Positions 59,541-64,000 of a stretch of 64,000 nt of DNA are shown one piece after another (positions within the stretch are counted from its first letter, which is position 1; every line of letters starts with the position of its first letter). The stretch is taken from the NCBI RefSeq assembly GCF_018383585.1, contig NZ_JAHAMK010000011.1:68088-132087 (forward strand), written 5' to 3'. Both the position numbers and the translations under genes were made by a program. The DNA comes from Microvirga sp. 3-52 (GTDB lineage Bacteria > Pseudomonadota > Alphaproteobacteria > Rhizobiales > Beijerinckiaceae). The notes beneath the pieces were generated by a model. It had not been told where the DNA came from and made no database searches. It saw only the letters and a list, made by a program, of their open reading frames with translations.

Positions 59541-60125
59541 ATGGGACGCACTCGCGTTGCTCTCTCCGGGCTCGTCGGCGCCTTCGTCGCCCTTGCGACG
59601 CCGGCTGCGGCATTTACGGCAATCGATCCTCTCACCCGCCAGCCGCTCTACAGCGCTGAAGAGGCCCTGAAGGCCCAGGCCGCGCCGGTTCCGCGGGAGG
59701 TCGTCACCTTCACCGGCCGCTACGCCCCCGGCACCATCGTCGTGTCGACCAGCGAGCGCCGCCTCTGGTTCGTGCTCGGCAACGGTCAGGCCATTCAGTA
59801 CGGCGTCGGCGTGGGCCGTCCGGGCTTCACCTGGGCCGGCAGCCATTCGGTCACCATGAAGCGCGAGTGGCCGGACTGGCGCCCGCCGGCGGCCATGCTC
59901 AAGCGCCGCCCCGACCTGCCCCGCCACATGAAGGGTGGACCGGACAATCCGCTCGGCGCCCGCGCCCTCTACATCGGCAGCACGATCTACCGCATCCACG
60001 GCTCGAACGAGCCGGAGACCATCGGCGAGGCCGTCTCATCGGGCTGCATCCGCATGACCAACGACGATGTGACGGACCTCTATAACCGCGCCAGGGTGGG
60101 CGCGCGGGTGGTGGTTCTTCGGTAA
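59541..60125 (+). CDS. L,D-transpeptidase (ErfK/YbiS/YcfS/YnhG family)
   Basis: These periplasmic enzymes form 3-3 peptidoglycan cross-links or attach proteins to the wall. The 194-residue protein has a signal peptide ending in TPAAAF. The YkuD domain starts IVVSTSERRLWFVLGNG and has RIHGSNEPETIG followed by the catalytic SSGCIRM with Cys about 169. The ATG at 59541 has GAGG at six-base spacing. Confidence 0.93.
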   Translation: MGRTRVALSGLVGAFVALATPAAAFTAIDPLTRQPLYSAEEALKAQAAPVPREVVTFTGRYAPGTIVVSTSERRLWFVLGNGQAIQYGVGVGRPGFTWAGSHSVTMKREWPDWRPPAAMLKRRPDLPRHMKGGPDNPLGARALYIGSTIYRIHGSNEPETIGEAVSSGCIRMTNDDVTDLYNRARVGARVVVLR

Positions 60126-60140
60126 GGGAGAGCCTCACCG

Positions 60141-60228
60141 GTCATGGCCGGCCTTGTGCCGGCCATCCCGATCATGTGGGGCGCTGAGCCTTTCCAGTCG
60201 GGATCACCGGCACAAGGCCGGTGATGAC
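60141..60228. repeat. R1 element, copy 10 (B-A orientation)
   Basis: Both hairpins are near-perfect, with core GGGGCGCTGAGCCTTTCC. It lies between convergent genes, 16 bp from the transpeptidase stop and 18 bp from the DUF971 gene stop. Confidence 0.9.
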
Positions 60229-60245
60229 GGGCAGAAGAGAATTTC

Positions 60246-60614
60246 TCACCGCACCCGGTCCCGCGACAGCCCCTTGGCCGCGAGCTCATCGAGATAGGCC
60301 TGCCACTTCTCCGCCTGCTCGGCCCCGAGCCTGTAGAGATAGTCCCAGCCATAGATTCCGCTGTCGTGCATGTCGTCGAAGACGAGCTTGACGGCGTAAT
60401 TGCCGACCGGCTCCACGCCGACGATCTCCACCTCCCGCTTGCCCGGCACCGTCTTGCGCTCGGCAGGGCTGTGACCCTGGACCTCGGCCGAAGGGCTCGT
60501 CACCCTTAAGTATTCGGCCGGCAGGTCGAAGGCCGCGCCGTCGTCGAAGGCGATGCGCAGGCTGCGCCTGTCCTTGGCAAGGCGGAGTTCCGTCGGCCAG
60601 CGCTCGGAGGTCAT
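60246..60614 (-). CDS. DUF971-domain protein
   Basis: The 122-residue protein is a single DUF971 domain: WPTELRLAKDRRSLRIAFDDG (core ELRLAKDRRSLRIAFDDG), FDLPAEYLRVTSPSAEVQGH, YAVKLVFDDMHDSGIYGWDY. The domain is found at the N-terminus of gamma-butyrobetaine hydroxylases and in Fe-S-related small proteins. Its role alone is not established. It is divergent from moaA, with an R2 element in between. Confidence 0.9.
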   Translation of the reverse strand: MTSERWPTELRLAKDRRSLRIAFDDGAAFDLPAEYLRVTSPSAEVQGHSPAERKTVPGKREVEIVGVEPVGNYAVKLVFDDMHDSGIYGWDYLYRLGAEQAEKWQAYLDELAAKGLSRDRVR

Positions 60615-60654
60615 AGGCCCCGCCCCCTTTTCAGGTCTGCGATGTCACCCTGGA

Positions 60655-60762
60655 GCCTCGGACCCGAAAGTGGATCCGCACTTCTTCGATCCATCCGATG
60701 CTTCCTTCTTCGATGAGCACATCGTGCGGAAAACCGGATCCACTTTTCCGCACGATGTGCTA
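60655..60762. repeat. R2 element between divergent DUF971 gene and moaA
   Basis: The first hairpin is CTCGGACCCGAAAGTGG...GATCCATCCGATGC. The second is ACATCGTGCGG...CCGCACGATGTGC. One of the best-preserved copies, 41 bp from the DUF971 start and 57 bp from the moaA start. Confidence 0.85.
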
Positions 60763-60818
60763 AGTGCTTGAGGATCGAGTTGAAGGCAAGCTTTCGCGCG
60801 AACAAGGATTTCTCCACC

Positions 60819-61856
60819 ATGGGAGCCTTCCCGGCTCATCCCGAGAATTCCGAGACCGGCCGGTCCCTCCTGGACCCGTTTGGCCGGGGGATCACCTATC
60901 TTCGCGTGTCGGTGACCGACCGCTGCGATTTCCGCTGCGTCTATTGCATGTCCGAGGACATGGCCTTCCTGCCCAAGCGCGACCTGCTGACCCTGGAAGA
61001 ACTCGACCGGATCTGCTCGGCCTTCGTCGACCGGGGCGTGCGCAAGCTGCGCATCACGGGCGGCGAGCCCCTGGTGCGGCGGGACATCATGACCCTGTTC
61101 GGCTCCCTGTCCCGGCACCTGGACTCCGGCGCCCTCGACGAACTCACCGTCACCACCAACGGCTCGCAGCTCGCCCGCCATGCCAGGGACCTCGCCGCCT
61201 GCGGCGTGAAGCGGATCAACGTGTCGATCGATACCCTCGACGCCGACAAGTTCCGCCGCATCACCCGCTGGGGCGATCTGACCAAGGTGCTGCAGGGGCT
61301 CGATGCCGCGCAGAATGCCGGCCTCAAGGTCAAGATCAACACCGTCGCGCTGAAAGGCGTCAACGAGGACGAGATCGTGTCCCTGCTCGAATGGGCGCAT
61401 GGCCGCGGCATGGACCTGACCCTGATCGAAGTGATGCCTTTGGGCGAGATCGACGGGCAGCGCATCGATCAGTTTCTGCCCCTGTCCTTGGTTCGTGCCC
61501 GCCTGGCTGAGCGCTACAGGCTAGAGGATCTGGCGGATCGCACCGGCGGGCCTGCACGCTATGTGCGGGTGAAGGAGACCAGCGGACGGCTGGGCTTCAT
61601 CACGCCGATGACCCACAATTTCTGCGAGAGCTGCAACCGGGTGCGCCTCACCTGCACCGGCCAGCTCTTCATGTGCCTCGGCCAGGAGGACGCCGCAGAC
61701 CTGCGGGCACCCGTGCGCGCCTCCGAGAGCAACGAGCTTCTCGAACGGGCCATCGTCGATGCCATAGCCCGCAAGCCCAAGGGTCACGACTTCATCATCG
61801 ACCGGCGCCACGCCCGCCCGGCGCTGAGCCGCCACATGAGCGTGACAGGGGGCTGA
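60819..61856 (+). CDS. moaA: GTP 3',8-cyclase (molybdenum cofactor synthesis)
   Basis: MoaA is a radical-SAM enzyme that cyclises GTP in the first step of molybdopterin synthesis. The 345-residue protein has the radical-SAM cluster CDFRCVYC (residues 36-43), [11 protein letters not shown] and TTNGSQLA. The C-terminal second cluster is [15 protein letters not shown]...CLG, and the protein ends with the required Gly-Gly. I chose the ATG at 60819; a TTG at 60768 lies next to the R2 repeat. It stands apart from other moa genes. Confidence 0.96.
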   Translation: MGAFPAHPENSETGRSLLDPFGRGITYLRVSVTDRCDFRCVYCMSEDMAFLPKRDLLTLEELDRICSAFVDRGVRKLRITGGEPLVRRDIMTLFGSLSRHLDSGALDELTVTTNGSQLARHARDLAACGVKRINVSIDTLDADKFRRITRWGDLTKVLQGLDAAQNAGLKVKINTVALKGVNEDEIVSLLEWAHGRGMDLTLIEVMPLGEIDGQRIDQFLPLSLVRARLAERYRLEDLADRTGGPARYVRVKETSGRLGFITPMTHNFCESCNRVRLTCTGQLFMCLGQEDAADLRAPVRASESNELLERAIVDAIARKPKGHDFIIDRRHARPALSRHMSVTGG

Positions 61857-61866
61857 GCGCTTTTCG

Positions 61867-62673
61867 ATGAGTATGAGAGTTTGGATGTTCGCGCGAAGGC
61901 CGGCGATCCTTGCGGGCCTGCTGATCGCGCTCGGGAGCCATGGGAGCCTTGCGCAGGATCCCGCTTCCGTGCCGAAGCCCACGATCCGCGTCGCCGTTGA
62001 GGGCGCCTATCCGCCCTTCAACTTCATCGATGCCAACAATGAGCTGCAGGGCTTCGAGGTCGAGCTTCTCAAGAGCGTCTGCGACGCGATGAAGGCCACG
62101 TGCGAGCTGGTGCCCCATCCCTGGGACGGCATCGTCAAGGGGCTTCTGAACGGCGAGTACGATGCGGTCATGTCGTCGCTGGAGATTACGGAACGGCGCC
62201 AGAAGCGGATTGCCTTCTCCGATCCCTACTATCGCATCCCGGCGGTCTTCATCGGCTCCAAGGAGACGGCCCCCGGCGAGACCACGCCCGCCGCGATGGC
62301 CGGAAAGAAGATCGGCACCATCGAGCGCACCGATCACGAAGCCTATCTCAAGACCTTCTACAAGGATTCCGAGATCGTTCTCTTCGCCAAGCCGGAAGAG
62401 GCCAATCTCGACCTTCTCGTCGGGCGTGTCGATGCCGTCTTCGCCGACGAACTGCTCCTCTCCAAATTTCTGGAAAGCCGCGAGGGGGCCTGCTGCCACA
62501 TCCTCGGCGATGCGCCCGCGGAGCCCGCCTATAAGCGCGAAGCCTACGGCATCGGCCTGCGCAAGGAGGACGAGAGCCTTCGCGAGCAGTTCAACTGGGC
62601 CATCGCACAGGTAAAGGCCGATGGGACCTACGACCGGATCCGCGCCAAGTATTTTTCCTTCGACATCAAATAG
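61867..62673 (+). CDS. Polar amino acid ABC transporter substrate-binding protein (orphan)
   Basis: The 268-residue protein has a signal peptide ending in HGSLAQ and the type II binding fold. VAVEGAYPPFNFIDANNELQ (partial family signature GAYPPFNFID), GFEVELLKSVCDAMK and WDGIVKGLLNGEYDAVMSSL place it with HisJ/ArgT/lysine-arginine-ornithine binding proteins. SITERR-type SLEITERRQKRIAFSDPYY follows. No permease or ATPase gene is adjacent, so it must share a transporter or act as a sensor. It starts 10 bp after moaA, probably on the same transcript. Confidence 0.9.
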   Translation: MSMRVWMFARRPAILAGLLIALGSHGSLAQDPASVPKPTIRVAVEGAYPPFNFIDANNELQGFEVELLKSVCDAMKATCELVPHPWDGIVKGLLNGEYDAVMSSLEITERRQKRIAFSDPYYRIPAVFIGSKETAPGETTPAAMAGKKIGTIERTDHEAYLKTFYKDSEIVLFAKPEEANLDLLVGRVDAVFADELLLSKFLESREGACCHILGDAPAEPAYKREAYGIGLRKEDESLREQFNWAIAQVKADGTYDRIRAKYFSFDIK

Positions 62674-62694
62674 AGAAATTTGACGCCCTCTCAC

Positions 62695-62783
62695 GTCATG
62701 GCCGGGCGTGTCCCGGCCATCCCGATTGTCTGAAGCGATGCGCTTTTCTCAATCGTCATCACCGGCACAAGGTCGGTGATGAC
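62695..62783. repeat. R1 element, copy 11 (B-A orientation)
   Basis: GTCATGGCCGGGCGTGTCCC with its partner, core GAAGCGATGCGCTTTTC, then GTCATCACCGGCACAAG...CGGTGATGAC. It lies 22 bp past the binding-protein stop and is followed 32 bp later by a partial R2 element. Confidence 0.9.
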
Positions 62784-62814
62784 GCGGGAGGGTTTGAGCA
62801 TTCTGAAGATCGAG

Positions 62815-62880
62815 TGCGGCGCACAGACCAAAAATCCACATCAGCAAAAAACCAGGTCCACTTTTCCGCACGATGCGCTA
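62815..62880. repeat. R2 element, partial, 30 bp upstream of dehydrogenase gene
   Basis: Only the right hairpin arm is well kept (CAGGTCCACTTTTCCGCACG, then ATGCGC). The left part is eroded (GTGCGGCGCACAGACC). Confidence 0.65.
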
Positions 62881-62909
62881 GAACCGGCGGAACATTCAGG
62901 GAGCAGACG

Positions 62910-63776
62910 ATGGCGAAGGTTGCATTCCTCGGACTCGGCGTGATGGGCTATCCCATGGCACGCCACCTCAAGGCGAAGGGTCATGAGGTGACGGTGTACA
63001 ACCGCACGGCGGCGAAGGCGGAGCAGTGGGTGTCGGAGAACGGCGGTCGCGCCGCCAAGACGCCGCGCGAGGCGGCCGAGGGCCAGGAGATCGTGTTCGC
63101 CTGCGTCGGCAACGACGACGATCTGCGCCAGGTGACGCTCGGACCCGACGGCGCCTTCCACGGCATGGGCAAAGGCACCATCTTCGTCGACCACACCACC
63201 GCTTCGGCCGAAGTGGCGCGCGAGCTCTACGCCGCCGCCACGGAAAAGGGCTTCGCCTTCATCGACGCTCCCGTCTCGGGCGGCCAGGCCGGCGCGGAAA
63301 ACGGCGTTCTGACGGTCATGTGCGGTGGCGATGCGGAGATTTACGCGAAGGCCGAGCCGGTGATCATGAGCTTTGCCCGCGCCTGCCGCCTCTTGGGCTC
63401 CGCGGGCTCCGGCCAGCTGACCAAGATGATCAACCAGATCTGCATCGCCGGTCTCGTGCAGGGCCTCGCCGAAGGCATCCATTTCGGCAAGAAGGCCGGC
63501 CTCGACATCGAGGCGGTGCTCGAGGTGATCTCCAAGGGCGCGGCCGGCTCCTGGCAGATGGAGAACCGCGGCAAGACCATGAACCAGGGCAAGTTCGATT
63601 TCGGCTTCGCCGTCGACTGGATGCGCAAGGATCTGTCCATCGTGCTGGGCGAGGCCCGTAAGAACGGCGCCAGCCTTCCGGTCACGGCCCTGGTCGACCA
63701 GTTCTACGCCGACGTGCAGAAGATGGGCGGCAAGCGCTGGGATACGTCGAGCCTAATTGCCCGGCTCGACAAATAG
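62910..63776 (+). CDS. 3-Hydroxyisobutyrate dehydrogenase-family oxidoreductase
   Basis: The 288-residue beta-hydroxyacid dehydrogenase has the NAD(P) motif FLGLGVMGYPMARHL and VYNRTAAKAE. The substrate motif DAPVSGGQAGAENG and the catalytic lysine segment GSGQLTKMINQ follow. The asparagine VYNRT after the second strand is frequent in NADPH-using members. Likely reactions are reduction of tartronate, succinate or glyoxylate semialdehydes, or oxidation of 3-hydroxyisobutyrate; the sequence does not decide. The ATG at 62910 has AGGGAG upstream. Confidence 0.92.
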   Translation: MAKVAFLGLGVMGYPMARHLKAKGHEVTVYNRTAAKAEQWVSENGGRAAKTPREAAEGQEIVFACVGNDDDLRQVTLGPDGAFHGMGKGTIFVDHTTASAEVARELYAAATEKGFAFIDAPVSGGQAGAENGVLTVMCGGDAEIYAKAEPVIMSFARACRLLGSAGSGQLTKMINQICIAGLVQGLAEGIHFGKKAGLDIEAVLEVISKGAAGSWQMENRGKTMNQGKFDFGFAVDWMRKDLSIVLGEARKNGASLPVTALVDQFYADVQKMGGKRWDTSSLIARLDK

Positions 63777-63844
63777 TCTCGCGCGCTCTCGTTCTAAAGC
63801 TCGAAGCCGAAGCGGCGGGACCTCGCGGTTCCGGCGCTTTCGTA

Positions 63845-64000
63845 TCAGCGTCCTTGTTCCATGCAGGGCCGCCCGGGCCGGCAACGCTCCGTGTTGCCTC
63901 CGCCCTGGCGCCCGCCGGACGGCCCGGGACCGGGACGGATCTGCGGCCTCTCGAAATCACGGCCGGGGCGAGGCTGAAGTGATGGGCGCGGCGGCTCGCG
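63845..64000 (-). CDS. C-terminal end of a Pro/Arg/Gly-rich protein (cut by window edge)
   Basis: A minus-strand frame is open from the window edge to a TGA at 63845-63847. It encodes 51 residues very rich in Pro, Arg and Gly, ending CRPGRPCMEQGR. An imperfect GC-rich hairpin (63808-63842) just beyond the stop would fit an end of transcription shared with the convergent dehydrogenase gene. Compositional bias alone could create such a frame, so this is tentative. Confidence 0.3.
   Translation of the reverse strand, partial: REPPRPSLQPRPGRDFERPQIRPGPGPSGGRQGGGNTERCRPGRPCMEQGR

Noticed and set aside
63682..63960. A 92-codon minus-strand frame at the right end
   Set aside because: It overlaps the end of the dehydrogenase gene antisense, and its Arg/Pro/Ala content indicates a shadow frame.

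Overview
The window is about 64 kb of high-GC chromosomal DNA from an alphaproteobacterium. It most resembles the order Hyphomicrobiales and, on the overall gene set, the Methylobacteriaceae (for example Microvirga or Methylobacterium). That placement is inferred from the proteins: class II DAHP synthase, a GltX with a divergent KMSKS loop, the HutF/HutG route of histidine breakdown, PssA plus Psd, a CreA protein, a DUF2865 protein, and the rpiA/DUF2059/gor neighbourhood. The genus is not proven. No phage, transposase, integrase, plasmid gene or CRISPR array was seen.

Layout. 1-8 kb: start of tyrS, a secreted Gly/His-rich repeat protein, purC, a LolA-type protein, DoxX, galE and a small membrane protein. 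7.8-11.4 kb: sulfur metabolism, with an FMN reductase, cystathionine beta-synthase and cystathionine gamma-lyase. 11.5-22.5 kb: a complete histidine-utilization locus (hutC-hutF divergent from hutI-H-G-U-D) followed by a NitT/TauT-type ABC importer that carries a matching HutC-type operator. 22.6-25.9 kb: a small accessory stretch with a collagen-like protein, two orphan proteins, a secreted RTX protein, a candidate sRNA and two hairpins at ribosome binding sites, ending beside tRNA-Phe. 26-31 kb: yacG, maf, pssA, psd and an Atm1-like ABC exporter. 31.6-45 kb: LysM and LOG proteins, cimA, cysS, an argP/lysE pair, creA, a DUF2865 protein and an ABC-2 exporter. 45-53 kb: gltX, a methyltransferase, nadE, aroG(II), gor and three very small membrane proteins. 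53-64 kb: tctCBA, rpiA, gph, tRNA-Val, an L,D-transpeptidase, moaA, an orphan amino-acid binding protein and a 3-hydroxyisobutyrate-dehydrogenase-like enzyme.

How the genes work together. The hut locus can take histidine to glutamate and formate through HutH, HutU, HutI, HutF and HutG. Three sites fitting the HutC consensus tie uptake to catabolism. CBS and CGL, whose reading frames overlap, form a transsulfuration unit. PssA and Psd make phosphatidylethanolamine. TctC, TctB and TctA form a tripartite tricarboxylate transporter with a terminator-like hairpin after the binding-protein gene.

The least expected signal is in the spacers. Two unrelated families of dispersed palindromic elements divide the transcription units between them. 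Eleven copies of an ~88 bp element (called R1 here) all lie within 16-83 bp of a stop codon and never between divergent genes. Most copies of a ~110 bp element (R2) lie 10-126 bp upstream of a start codon. Other notable points are a lysE gene with no ATG, GTG or TTG available as start, and a tctCBA cassette that appears to split a gene order usually conserved in this group.
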